Below are positions 40,414-49,307 of a DNA stretch of 64,000 nt, one piece after another (positions within the stretch are counted from its first letter, which is position 1; each line of letters opens with the position of its first letter). The position numbers and the translations under genes are program-made. The notes under the pieces are model-generated. The model had not been told where the DNA came from and did not search any database. It worked only from the letters and a program-made list of their open reading frames with translations. This stretch comes from Nonomuraea helvata (lineage in GTDB: Bacteria > Actinomycetota > Actinomycetes > Streptosporangiales > Streptosporangiaceae). The stretch lies in assembly GCF_039535785.1 (NCBI RefSeq), contig NZ_BAAAXV010000009.1, positions 2,108,001-2,172,000 on the forward strand. Direction: 5' to 3'.

Positions 40414-43098
40414 GTGCCAGCCAACAACGGCAGCGCCGGCGGAACACGCCTGGTCATCGTCGAGTCGCCGGCCAAGGCGAAGACGATCGCCGGGTACCTC
40501 GGGCGCGGCTACATCGTCGAATCGAGCATCGGTCACATCCGCGACCTGCCGGAGAAGGCCGACGACATTCCCGAGAAGTACAAGGGCGCTCCGTGGGCGC
40601 GGCTCGGGGTCAACGTCGAGCACGAGTTCGAGCCGCTGTACGTCGTCAACCCCGACAAACGGTCGCAGGTCAACAAGCTGCGGCAGCTGCTGAAGGACGC
40701 TGACGAGCTCTATCTGGCCACTGACGAGGACCGCGAGGGCGAGGCCATCGCCTGGCACCTGCGCGAGGTGCTCAAGCCCAAGGTCCCCGTGCACCGCATG
40801 GTGTTCCACGAGATCACCCCGCAGGCCATCCGGGACGCCGTGGCAAACCCGCGCGACCTCAACCTCCGCCTCGTGGACGCCCAGGAGACGCGGCGCATCC
40901 TCGACCGCCTCTACGGCTACGAGGTCAGCCCGGTCCTGTGGAAGAAGGTCAAGCCCCGGCTGTCGGCCGGTCGCGTGCAGTCGGTGGCGACGAGGCTGGT
41001 GGTGGAGCGGGAGCGCGAGCGCATGGCGTTCACGCCGGCCCATTACTGGGACCTGCAGGCGCTCTTCGACACCAACAAGACCGAGGAGCGGCCGCGCGAC
41101 TTCACGGCGACGCTGACCGGGGTGAACGGCAAGCGGGTGGCGCAGGGCCGCGACTTCGCCAGCACGGGGCAGCTCAAGAACGCCGACGTCCTCCACCTTT
41201 CCGAGGCCGCCGCGGGCGAGCTGGCCGGCAGGCTCAGGGGTTCGTCGTTCGCGGTCAAGTCCGTCGAGCGGAAGCCGTACACGCGCAAGCCGTATGCGCC
41301 GTTCCGGACGACCACATTGCAGCAGGAGGCCAGCCGGAAGCTGGGGTTCTCCGCGAAATACACGATGCAGGTGGCGCAGCGGCTCTATGAGAACGGCTTC
41401 ATCACCTACATGCGTACCGACAGCATCACGCTGTCGGAGACCGCCGTGGCGGCCGCGCGGTCGCAGGCGATCAAGCTGTACGGCGCCGCGTACGTGCCCG
41501 ACAAGCCGCGCGTCTACAGCAGCAAGGTGAAGAGCGCGCAGGAGGCGCACGAGGCGATCCGGCCGTCAGGCGAGGAGTTCCGCACGCCGGGCGAGACCGG
41601 GCTGTCCGGCGACATGTTCCGCCTGTACGAGCTGATCTGGCAGCGGACGGTGTCCTCGCAGATGAAGGACGCGGTCGGCGAGTCGATCACGGTCAAGGTG
41701 GCCGGCAGGTCGTCCGCGGGCGAGGACGTCGAGTTCAGCGCCTCCGGTCGGACGATCACGTTCTACGGGTTCCTCAAGGCGTACGTCGAGGGGGCCGACG
41801 ACCCCGCGACCGACCGCGACGACTCGGAGAAGCGGCTGCCGAACCTGGCTGAAGGCGACGCGCTCAGCATGACCCGGCTCGACGTCGCGGGCCACTCCAC
41901 CAAGCCGCCCGCGCGTTACACCGAGGCGTCGCTGGTCAAGGAGCTGGAGGACCGGGAGATCGGGCGGCCCTCGACGTACGCCTCGATCATCGGGACCATC
42001 CTCGACCGCGGCTACGTGTTCAAGAAGGGCACGGCGCTGGTGCCGTCCTTCCTGGCGTTCGCCGTGGTCAACCTGCTCGAGCAGCATTTCGGCAACCTGG
42101 TCGACTACGACTTCACGGCCGAGATGGAGAAGGTGCTCGACGACATCGCCAACGACCGGGCGGAGCGGGTGCCGGAGCTGCAGCGCTTCTACTACGGCGC
42201 GGACGGCGACGAGGGCCTGAAGGAGATGGTCACCGACCTCGGCGAGATCGACGCCAAGGAGATCAGCTCCTTCCCGGTCAAGGGCTCGGACATCGTGCTG
42301 CGGGTCGGACGGTACGGCCCGTACCTCGACAGGGACGGCGCGCGGGTCAATGTGCCCGAGGACATGACGCCCGACGAGCTGACGGCGGAGAAGGCCGAGG
42401 AGCTGTTCTCCCGGCCGACGGGCGACCGGCAGCTGGGGCAGGACCCGGTGACCGGCCACATGATCGTGGCCAAGGACGGCCGGTACGGGCCTTACGTCAC
42501 GGAGATCCTGCCCGAGGCGCCGGAGGACGAGGCGCCGAAGAAGCGGACGAAGAAGGCCGACGCGCCCAAGCCGCGCACGAGCTCGCTGTTCAAGACGATG
42601 TCGCTGGACACCATCACGCTGGAGGACGCGCTCAAGCTGCTGGCGATCCCCAGGCTCGTGGGCGAGCTGGAGGGCGAGGAGGTCGTGGCGTACAACGGGA
42701 AGTTCGGCCCGTACCTGAAGAAGGGGACGGACTCCCGGTCGCTGGCTTCGGAAGAAGACCTGCTGACCGTCACGATCGACCAGGCCAAGGAGCTGTTCGC
42801 GCAGCCCAAGACGCGCGGGCGGCGGGCGGCCGCCGCGGCGCCGCTGCGCGAGCTGGGCGACGACCCCAACTCCAAGAAGCCGGTCGTGGTGAAGGAGGGG
42901 CGGTTCGGCCCCTACGTGACCGACGGCGAGACGAACGCGTCGCTGCGCAAGGGCGACACGGTCGAGGACATCACGATCGACCGGGCGGCCGAGCTGCTGG
43001 CCGAGCGGCGTGAGCGGGCGCCGGCGCCGAAGAAGACCACTGCCAGGAAGGCGCCCGCGAAGAAGCCCGCGGCGAAGAAGCCGGCGGCCAAGCCGTAG
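40414..43098 (+). CDS. topA: DNA topoisomerase I
   Basis: An 894-residue type IA topoisomerase that relaxes negative supercoils. The TOPRIM domain starts TRLVIVESPAKAKTIAGYLG and carries ATDEDREGEAIAWHL (DxDxE). The active-site tyrosine is Y332 in GFITYMRTDS. RPSTYASIIGTILDRGYV is the conserved domain IV strand. The C-terminus has repeated GRYGPYV/GKFGPYL modules of actinobacterial TopA and ends in a Lys/Ala tail, which in relatives increases processivity. GTG 40414 with AGGAAG upstream is preferred over TTG 40384. Confidence 0.96.
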   Translation: MPANNGSAGGTRLVIVESPAKAKTIAGYLGRGYIVESSIGHIRDLPEKADDIPEKYKGAPWARLGVNVEHEFEPLYVVNPDKRSQVNKLRQLLKDADELYLATDEDREGEAIAWHLREVLKPKVPVHRMVFHEITPQAIRDAVANPRDLNLRLVDAQETRRILDRLYGYEVSPVLWKKVKPRLSAGRVQSVATRLVVERERERMAFTPAHYWDLQALFDTNKTEERPRDFTATLTGVNGKRVAQGRDFASTGQLKNADVLHLSEAAAGELAGRLRGSSFAVKSVERKPYTRKPYAPFRTTTLQQEASRKLGFSAKYTMQVAQRLYENGFITYMRTDSITLSETAVAAARSQAIKLYGAAYVPDKPRVYSSKVKSAQEAHEAIRPSGEEFRTPGETGLSGDMFRLYELIWQRTVSSQMKDAVGESITVKVAGRSSAGEDVEFSASGRTITFYGFLKAYVEGADDPATDRDDSEKRLPNLAEGDALSMTRLDVAGHSTKPPARYTEASLVKELEDREIGRPSTYASIIGTILDRGYVFKKGTALVPSFLAFAVVNLLEQHFGNLVDYDFTAEMEKVLDDIANDRAERVPELQRFYYGADGDEGLKEMVTDLGEIDAKEISSFPVKGSDIVLRVGRYGPYLDRDGARVNVPEDMTPDELTAEKAEELFSRPTGDRQLGQDPVTGHMIVAKDGRYGPYVTEILPEAPEDEAPKKRTKKADAPKPRTSSLFKTMSLDTITLEDALKLLAIPRLVGELEGEEVVAYNGKFGPYLKKGTDSRSLASEEDLLTVTIDQAKELFAQPKTRGRRAAAAAPLRELGDDPNSKKPVVVKEGRFGPYVTDGETNASLRKGDTVEDITIDRAAELLAERRERAPAPKKTTARKAPAKKPAAKKPAAKP

Positions 43099-43117
43099 CG
43101 CACGGTCCGCGACTTCC

Positions 43118-43262
43118 GGGAGGTCACCACTTCCGGGGGTCGCGGGTCCAGCCGTAGGGAGGTCGCCGCTTCCGGGGTCGCGGGTCCAGCCATAGGGAGG
43201 CCGCCGCTTCGGGGTCGCGGGTCCTGCCGCAGGTGGCTTGTCACTTCCGGGGGCCGCCGGAC
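43118..43262. repeat. tandem repeat after topA
   Basis: About 3.6 imperfect copies of a 37–39 nt unit, each including GGGAGGTCGCCGCTTCCGGG and then GTCGCGGGTCCAGCC. It occupies almost the whole gap between topA and the phosphoesterase gene. Variation in unit length and base shows it is not recent. Confidence 0.8.
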
Positions 43263-43289
43263 GCCGCCGCCGGAAGTAGCATCAATGAC

Positions 43290-44501
43290 GTGATCGTGTT
43301 GGTGTTCGCGGGCTTGGTCCTGCTTGCGCACTTTTATCTGTGGCATCGGATGGTGCGCTCCACGACCGGCCCGGGGCGCCTCCGCAAGGTGCTGAGCTGG
43401 GGCGTGGTGGGCCTGGCCGCCCTGGTCGTGGCGACGTTCGTGGGCAGCCGGATGGAGTTCGGCCACTGGCTGGCCTGGCCGGGATACGTCTGGCTGGCCC
43501 TGATGTTCTACTTGCTGGTCTTCCTCGTGGTGCTGGAGGTGCCGCGCGCGGTGGCCGCGTTCTTCGTGCGCAGGGTCGAGCGGCGGGCGGCGCCGGAGCC
43601 GGAGCCCGTGCCGGCCATGGCGGGCGGCGCCCCGGCGATTCCCGAGCCCGCGCCTGAGGCGCCGCCGATGAGCAGGAGGCTCTTTCTCGGGCGGGCCACC
43701 GCGACCGTCGCGGGCGTGGGGGCGTTGGGCACGGTCGGGTACGGCATGTCGAGCGCACTCGGCGACCCCGTGATCGAACGCGTGAAGGTGGCGCTGCCGA
43801 AGCTGGATGCGCGGCTCAGCGGCCTGCGGTTCGCGGTGGTGAGCGACATCCACCTGGGGCCGCTGACGGGCCGGGGGCACACCGAGCGGATCGTCCGCAT
43901 GATCAACGGGCTCGAGGCCGACGTGGTGGCGATCGTGGGCGATCTGGTGGACGGGTCGGTCGCCCAGCTGGGGGCGCTGGCGCAGCCGCTGAAGAGCCTG
44001 GAGTCCCGCTACGGGGCATATTTCGTGACCGGTAACCACGAGTACTTCGCCCCCAGCGGGCCCTTGGAGTGGATCGAGGAGCTCGACCAGCTCGGCGTAC
44101 GCTCGCTGCGGAACCAGCGCGTGGAGATCAAGCACCAGGGCGCCGTGCTCGACCTGGCCGGGGTCAACGACCTCAACGGCGAGTCCGCGGGCGACGGCCC
44201 CGACTTCGACAAGGCGCTGGGCGGCCGGGACACCAGCCGGTCCACCGTGCTGCTCGCGCACCAGCCGGTCCAGGTGGAACAGGCCGCCCGCCACGGCGTC
44301 GACCTGCAGCTGTCCGGACACACGCACGGCGGGCAGATCGCGCCGTTCAACCTGGTGGTGGGGCTGCAGCAGCCCGTGGTCTCCGGCCTGGCCACAGTCG
44401 ACGGGGTCCAGGTCTACGTCACCAGGGGCGCGGGGTTCTGGGGCCCGCCCGTACGCGTCGGGGCGCCGCCGGAGATCACGATGCTGGAGTTGCGGGCCTG
44501 A
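43290..44501 (+). CDS. membrane metallophosphoesterase (YkuE/YaeI-like)
   Basis: A 403-residue protein with several N-terminal membrane helices (VLVFAGLVLLAHFYLW, YVWLALMFYLLVFLVVLEV). A twin-arginine-like segment SRRLFLGRATATVAG follows, then a calcineurin-like phosphoesterase domain facing outward. The metal motifs are complete: VVSDIHLGPL (DxH), AIVGDLVDG (GD), VTGNHEY (GNH), and SGHTHGGQI (GHxH). Related proteins cleave lipid-linked UDP-sugars or other phosphodiesters; the substrate here is unknown. GTG 43290 is the likely start. Confidence 0.88.
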   Translation: MIVLVFAGLVLLAHFYLWHRMVRSTTGPGRLRKVLSWGVVGLAALVVATFVGSRMEFGHWLAWPGYVWLALMFYLLVFLVVLEVPRAVAAFFVRRVERRAAPEPEPVPAMAGGAPAIPEPAPEAPPMSRRLFLGRATATVAGVGALGTVGYGMSSALGDPVIERVKVALPKLDARLSGLRFAVVSDIHLGPLTGRGHTERIVRMINGLEADVVAIVGDLVDGSVAQLGALAQPLKSLESRYGAYFVTGNHEYFAPSGPLEWIEELDQLGVRSLRNQRVEIKHQGAVLDLAGVNDLNGESAGDGPDFDKALGGRDTSRSTVLLAHQPVQVEQAARHGVDLQLSGHTHGGQIAPFNLVVGLQQPVVSGLATVDGVQVYVTRGAGFWGPPVRVGAPPEITMLELRA

Positions 44502-44545
44502 CTTTCCGCGATCCGGTAGCCACAGACTGTCATCGTGGCGTAGAG

Positions 44546-44559
44546 TATCCGACCGGATA
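44546..44559. promoter_or_regulatory. operator-like palindrome before the XRE gene
   Basis: TATCCG-AC-CGGATA, a perfect 14-bp palindrome 17 nt before the start codon of the XRE regulator. It is probably the regulator's own binding site. Confidence 0.6.
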
Positions 44560-44575
44560 CTTCTCGGAGGTGGGC

Positions 44576-45124
44576 ATGGTCTCTTCGCCGATGGAGGCGG
44601 CGCACGCCGCCTTCTGGGCCGAGCGGGGCGGGCTGCTGTTCAGGCAGGCCAGGCATGCGGCGAGCATGAACCAGCGGGCCCTGGCCAGCGTGAGCGGCAC
44701 GTCGAGGACCACGCTCTCGGCCTACGAGCACGGCAGGAAGTCGCCGACGCTCGAGACCGCGGGGCGCATTCTCGACGCGGCGGGGTTCCGGCTGGCGCTG
44801 GAGCCGAAGGTGGAGTTCGCCATTCGGGAGAGCGGCGACGGGCACCGGTTCCACGTGCCGAGCCGGCTGCCGCGACTGCCGGTCGCGGCCGCACTTGGAG
44901 TGGCGCGGCTGCGCGATCGTGACTACGACTTGGCCGACCGGGAGGAGCGTCGGGCGGCGTACGTGCTGCTTCTGTGTGAGGGCGGTCCTCAGGAACTGCT
45001 CGATCACGTGGACGCGGTGCTGCTGGCCGAGCTCTGGGATGAGCTGGATCTACCGCCCTATATCCGTGCCGAGTGGCGGCCATTGATGGAAGGCGCGCAA
45101 CATGGGGTTGGAGTTAGCACATGA
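44576..45124 (+). CDS. XRE-family transcriptional regulator
   Basis: A 182-residue protein. The helix-turn-helix is in the N-terminal third (LLFRQARHAASMNQRALASV, SGTSRTTLSAYEHGRKSPTL). The C-terminal part is helical and acidic, with no known ligand domain. ATG 44576 has GGAGG 5 nt upstream. A palindrome directly before the gene suggests autorepression. Confidence 0.85.
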   Translation: MVSSPMEAAHAAFWAERGGLLFRQARHAASMNQRALASVSGTSRTTLSAYEHGRKSPTLETAGRILDAAGFRLALEPKVEFAIRESGDGHRFHVPSRLPRLPVAAALGVARLRDRDYDLADREERRAAYVLLLCEGGPQELLDHVDAVLLAELWDELDLPPYIRAEWRPLMEGAQHGVGVST

Positions 45125-45349
45125 TGACGTTTTCGGGCCCATTCGGGTGTGGGACACCCCACGACGGGGCGTGCGTAATACCCTCTGCCACAAGCCGTCT
45201 GGAATATCCATCGGGTCTCTGGTCTGACCGCTTCGCCTGACACTGGATACGCTGAAATCGTCACTCGCTCCCTGGCAAAGGCCGGGGCCTGCTCCGCGCG
45301 AATCGGGGCGGGCCGGAGTGACCAGACCCAGCCACCACCGGCAAGGAGG
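45125..45349. other. intergenic stretch left of the IscB locus
   Basis: No gene is seen. The left end of the IscB-carrying element and the guide-encoding part of its RNA should lie near the right side of this interval, but the exact boundary cannot be read from one copy. Confidence 0.45.
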
Positions 45350-45585
45350 TGACCTTGGTGGCTACGTTGGACACACGCCAGCAGATCCACTCCGCCGTGC
45401 TTCCTCAGCGGCGGACCCTGGAATCCGCGCCAGCAGACAACCTCGGAGCAGGGACGAAACGGGGGGCGGACGCCTTCGGGCAGCGGAGTGCCCAACATGG
45501 TCGAGGGGAGACCCGCCACGTTTCACCCAGCGCGGCGGGCGTCACCCGCGTAAGCGGAGAAGCCGGTCGTGAGACCGCACCCCGC
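45350..45585 (+). ncRNA. candidate omega-RNA of IscB
   Basis: The 236 nt before the IscB domain start are non-coding in character although a frame stays open. They hold the nested small stems expected of an omega-RNA scaffold: GGGCA-gcggag-TGCCC (about 45479–45494), GCGGG-cgtca-CCCGC (about 45535–45549) and CGGTC-GTGA-GACCG (about 45564–45577), plus CGCCTTCGGGCAG. In known loci the omega-RNA lies immediately 5' of iscB with the guide at its 5' end. The exact 5' end and guide are not determined. Confidence 0.6.
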
Positions 45586-46998
45586 GTGTTCGTCCTGGCA
45601 TCGGACGGCACGCCGCTGGATCCATGCCATCCCGCCCGTGCCCGCAAGCTTCTCGCCGCAGGGCGGGCGGTGGTGGCCCGGCACACCCCGTTCGTCATCC
45701 GGTTGAAGGACCGCACTTCTGAGCAGTGCGAGGTCGAGGGCGTGGAGGTGTCCCTGGATCCGGGTAGCAGGCATACCGGCATCAGCGTGTTCCGCGCCCA
45801 CGACGGCACCCGGTATGGCCTGTACGGCATTCAGCTCAACCACCGCGGCGGCAAGATCCGTGACAAGCTCACGGCCCGCGCCGCCTACCGGCGCGGCAGG
45901 CGGTCGCGGAATCTGCGCTATCGTGCCCCCCGGTTCGCCAATCGCGCCCGACCGCAGGGCTGGTTGCCGCCGAGCCTTAAGCATCGCCTGGTCACCGTGA
46001 TGAGCTGGATGGAGCGCCTGCGACGCCTGGTCCCGGTACGCGCGATCCAGTTGGAGACCGTGCGGTTCGACGTCCATGCCCTGGCTGCGGGCAGGCCGCT
46101 GGCCGGCGTCGAGTACCAGCACGGCACGTTGCACGGCTTTGAGGTGCGCGAATACCTGCTGGAGAAATGGAGGCGGGCGTGCGCTTACTGCGCGGCACGT
46201 GGCATCCCGTTGACCATCGACCACATCCAGCCTCGCTCCCGGGGCGGCTCGGACCGGATCAGCAACCTGTGCCTGGCCTGCGTGCCCTGCAATCAAGCCA
46301 AGAACAGCATGCCGGTCGCCGAGTTCCTGGCCGACCGTCCGGCAGTCCTGGCTCGGGTGCTCGCACACGCCAAGGCATCGCTGAGGGACGCCGCCGCAGT
46401 CAACGCCACCCGCCGGGCGCTGTATGAGGCGTTGAAGGCGGCCGGCCTGCCTGTGCGCTGCGGCAGCGGCGGCCGTACCAAATGGAATCGGCACCGCACC
46501 GGTGCTCCCAAGTCTCACACCCTGGACGCCCTCCATGTGGGCGAACTTCACGGAGTCGAGTCCTGGCCTGGCCAGGTGCTGGTGGTCGCCGCCACCGGGA
46601 GAGGTACCTACTGCCGCACCCGTACCGACGCCTTCGGCTTCCCCCGGCTGCGCATGCCCCGCACCAAGCAGATCTTCCGATACCAGACCGGAGACCTCGT
46701 ACGCGCGATCGTGCCGAGAGGCAAGCACACCGGAACGCACACTGGCAGGGTCGCCGTCCGCACCTCTGGCAGCCATACCGTGCAGACCCCCACCGGCCCA
46801 GTCAAGACCTCACACAAGCATCTGCGCCTGCTCCAGCGAGCCGATGGCTACACCTACACGACCAAGCAGGAAGATCGCCCGTGCGACCCTCTGACGAGCG
46901 TGCGTCTGTCGGCCAGCCGCCATTTCCTTGTTCCGCTTTGCGGTAGTACGTTTCCTCTCCGGCCTGAAGGCCGGAGTATCCATGGAGAGGCCCGATGA
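45586..46998 (+). CDS. iscB: RNA-guided endonuclease IscB
   Basis: A 470-residue IscB, the ancestor-type relative of Cas9. The N-terminal PLMP-like domain is VFVLASDGTPLDPCHPARAR. RuvC-I is VSLDPGSRHTGISVF (D58). The bridge helix is arginine-rich (AAYRRGRRSRNLRYRAPRF). RuvC-II is AIQLETVRFD (E157). The HNH domain has C199/C202, IDHIQPRSRGGSDRISNLC (H213) and C232/C235. RuvC-III is SHTLDALHVGEL (D314). All catalytic residues are present, so it should be active. GTG 45586 is the start by homology. The 3' end overlaps a right-end-like hairpin and the next gene's ATG. No TnpA is adjacent. Confidence 0.93.
   Translation: MFVLASDGTPLDPCHPARARKLLAAGRAVVARHTPFVIRLKDRTSEQCEVEGVEVSLDPGSRHTGISVFRAHDGTRYGLYGIQLNHRGGKIRDKLTARAAYRRGRRSRNLRYRAPRFANRARPQGWLPPSLKHRLVTVMSWMERLRRLVPVRAIQLETVRFDVHALAAGRPLAGVEYQHGTLHGFEVREYLLEKWRRACAYCAARGIPLTIDHIQPRSRGGSDRISNLCLACVPCNQAKNSMPVAEFLADRPAVLARVLAHAKASLRDAAAVNATRRALYEALKAAGLPVRCGSGGRTKWNRHRTGAPKSHTLDALHVGELHGVESWPGQVLVVAATGRGTYCRTRTDAFGFPRLRMPRTKQIFRYQTGDLVRAIVPRGKHTGTHTGRVAVRTSGSHTVQTPTGPVKTSHKHLRLLQRADGYTYTTKQEDRPCDPLTSVRLSASRHFLVPLCGSTFPLRPEGRSIHGEAR
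46957..46976 (+). repeat. hairpin at the 3' end of iscB, probable element right end
   Basis: Perfect stem CTCCGGCC-TGAA-GGCCGGAG followed by TATCC. Subterminal hairpins of this kind mark ends of IS200/IS605-like elements that carry IscB. It lies inside the last codons of the iscB frame, so the final residues may be read from flanking DNA. Confidence 0.5.
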
Positions 46999-49082
46999 CT
47001 GCCCTTGGCCGACGCCACCCGACCCATGTGCTGACCATTGCGCCGTTCAGACGGCTGTGGACGGCCATGTCGGTCTGCAGTCTGGGTGACTGGCTCAACC
47101 TCCTGGCCCTGACCGCCCTGGCCGCCAACATCACGCAGGGCGACTACCGCGTGCAGTCGCTCGCCGTCGGCGGCGTGTTCGTCGCCAAGATGCTGCCTGC
47201 CGTGCTGCTCGGGCCGCTTGCGGGCGTGTTCGCCGACCGGTTCGACCGGCGGTTGACGATGTTCGTGGCCGATCTGGTCAGGTTCGCCGTGGTGCTGTCG
47301 ATCCCGCTGGTCCTCAGCTTCCAGTGGATGATCGGCTATCAGTGGGTGATCATCGCGACCATCCTGGTCGAGTGCGTCAACCTGTTCTGGGTCCCGGCCA
47401 AGGAGGCCACCGTCCCCAACCTGGTGCCCAAGGACCAGTTGGAGTCGGCCAACCGGCTCAACCTGCTGGTCACGTACGGCACCGCGCCGGTCGCGGCGCT
47501 GCTGTTCGCGGCGCTGTCCGTGGTGGGCGACGCGTTCGGGGGCCTGATGCCGTTCGCGGTCGGCACGGACGCCACCGGGCTGGCGCTGATCGTCAACGCC
47601 TGCGCCTACCTCGTCTCGGCCTTCCTGATCTTCACGCTGCGTGACATCCCCAAGCGCGACGGCGCGATCTCCACGCCCTCCGTCCTCAAGCAGATCGTCG
47701 AGGGCTGGCGGTACGTCGGCGGCAACCGGCTGGTGCGCGGGCTGATCATCGGCATGCTGGGGGCGTTCGCCGCGGGCGGGGCCGTGGTCGGCGTCGCGAA
47801 GATCTACGTGGGGGCGCTCGGCGGCGGCGACGCGGCCTACGGCGTGGTGTTCGGCGCGGTGTTCTCCGGTATGGCGCTGGGCATGTTCTTCGGGCTCAGG
47901 CTGCTCCGCGAGCTGTCGCGGCGGCGGCTGTTCGGCCTGGCCATCACGGTCGCGGGGCTGGTGCTCGTGGCCACAGCGCTGATCCACAACCTGGTGATCG
48001 TGGTCATGCTGACCGTGCTGCTGGGAGCGTGCGCGGGCATCGCCTGGATCATCGGCTACACGTTGATCGGGCTCGAGGTCGAGGACGGGCTGCGCGGCCG
48101 TACGTTCTCGTTCCTGCAGTCGACGGCGCGGGTGACGTTGCTGCTGGTGGTCGCCGTGGCCAACCCGCTGGCGGCGATCTTCGGCGTGCACGTGCTGCGG
48201 ATGGGCGAGTTCGCCTACCGGTTCGACGGCTCCAACCTGGTGCTGGTGATCGGCGGCGTGCTCGCGACGGTCGTGGGCATCCTGGCGCTGCGGCACATGG
48301 ACGACAGGAAGGGCATCTCCCTGTCGGCCGACCTGATCGCGACGGTGCGGGGCGAGCGGTTCCCGGCGGAGGCGGCCGAGCACGTGCCCGGCCTGTTCCT
48401 GGCGTTCGAGGGCGGCGAGGGGTCGGGCAAGACGACCCAGTCGCGGCTGATCGCCATCTGGCTGCGCGACCAGGGCTACGACGTGGTGCAGACGCGCGAG
48501 CCTGGCTCGACCAAGGTGGGGATGCGGCTGCGGGCGATCCTGCTCGACGCGGCCGAGCGCGGGCTGTCGGCGCGGTCTGAGGCGCTGCTCTACGCCGCCG
48601 ACCGGGCCGAGCACGTGGAGAAGGTGATCCGTCCCGCGCTCTACCGGGGCTCGCTCGTGATCACCGACCGCTACGTCGACTCTTCGCTGGCCTACCAGGG
48701 AGCGGGGCGGGCGCTCGACCCCAAGGACGTGTCCAAGATCAACGCTTGGGCCACCGGCGGGCTGGTGCCGCATCTGACCGTGCTCATCGACACGCCGCCC
48801 CAGGTGGGGCTGACCCGGCTGGGCGGGGCCGCCGATCGGATCGAGTCGGAGCCGCTGGAGTTCCACGAGCGGGTGCGCAAGGAGTTCCGCGCGCTGGCCG
48901 CGGCGGCGCCCGAGCGTTACCTCGTGGTGGACGGCACGCTGCCGCCCGAGGTGATCACCCACCAGATCCAGGACCGGATCCGCGAGATCCTGCCGGACCC
49001 GGTGCCGGAGGAGTCGGAGGATGCCACGGGCACGATGCCCGCCATCACCGACACCATGTTCTCCACACGCCGGCGCGACTGA
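46995..49082 (+). CDS. tmk: MFS transporter–dTMP kinase fusion
   Basis: A 695-residue fusion. Residues 1–440 are a 12-helix MFS domain (LLGPLAGVFADRFDRRLTMF as the A-motif). Residues 465–680 are a thymidylate kinase making dTDP: LAFEGGEGSGKTTQSRLI (Walker A), QTREPGSTKVG, VITDRYVDSSLAYQGAGR (DRY) and a C-terminal VVDGTLPPEVI. Such fusions are known in actinomycetes, and this is probably the housekeeping Tmk. The ATG overlaps the iscB stop as ATGA. holB follows 225 nt downstream, a common Tmk–HolB neighbourhood. Confidence 0.93.
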   Translation: MTALGRRHPTHVLTIAPFRRLWTAMSVCSLGDWLNLLALTALAANITQGDYRVQSLAVGGVFVAKMLPAVLLGPLAGVFADRFDRRLTMFVADLVRFAVVLSIPLVLSFQWMIGYQWVIIATILVECVNLFWVPAKEATVPNLVPKDQLESANRLNLLVTYGTAPVAALLFAALSVVGDAFGGLMPFAVGTDATGLALIVNACAYLVSAFLIFTLRDIPKRDGAISTPSVLKQIVEGWRYVGGNRLVRGLIIGMLGAFAAGGAVVGVAKIYVGALGGGDAAYGVVFGAVFSGMALGMFFGLRLLRELSRRRLFGLAITVAGLVLVATALIHNLVIVVMLTVLLGACAGIAWIIGYTLIGLEVEDGLRGRTFSFLQSTARVTLLLVVAVANPLAAIFGVHVLRMGEFAYRFDGSNLVLVIGGVLATVVGILALRHMDDRKGISLSADLIATVRGERFPAEAAEHVPGLFLAFEGGEGSGKTTQSRLIAIWLRDQGYDVVQTREPGSTKVGMRLRAILLDAAERGLSARSEALLYAADRAEHVEKVIRPALYRGSLVITDRYVDSSLAYQGAGRALDPKDVSKINAWATGGLVPHLTVLIDTPPQVGLTRLGGAADRIESEPLEFHERVRKEFRALAAAAPERYLVVDGTLPPEVITHQIQDRIREILPDPVPEESEDATGTMPAITDTMFSTRRRD

Positions 49083-49307
49083 CCTGCCCGCCCTGCCCGG
49101 GGCAGGTGCACCTGGTCGGCGCCGGCGGCACATCCACGCCGACGCTGGCACTGGCACCGACTCGAGTACGGGCACCGGCACGAGCACGGGCACCGGCGCG
49201 GGCGGGCTGCGCTTCGGCAGAGGTCCTTTCGGGGAGGCGCCGCGGCGGTGCTGTACCGGAGTGTGATTGTGTGTGGGCGTGAGGCTATGTGCAGCTAGCC
49301 TTACGTC

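Noticed and set aside
45349..45585. N-terminal extension of the IscB frame as protein
   Set aside because: The residues have no similarity to IscB N-termini, which begin at VFVLASDG; the DNA has the stems of an omega-RNA, so it was treated as RNA-coding.
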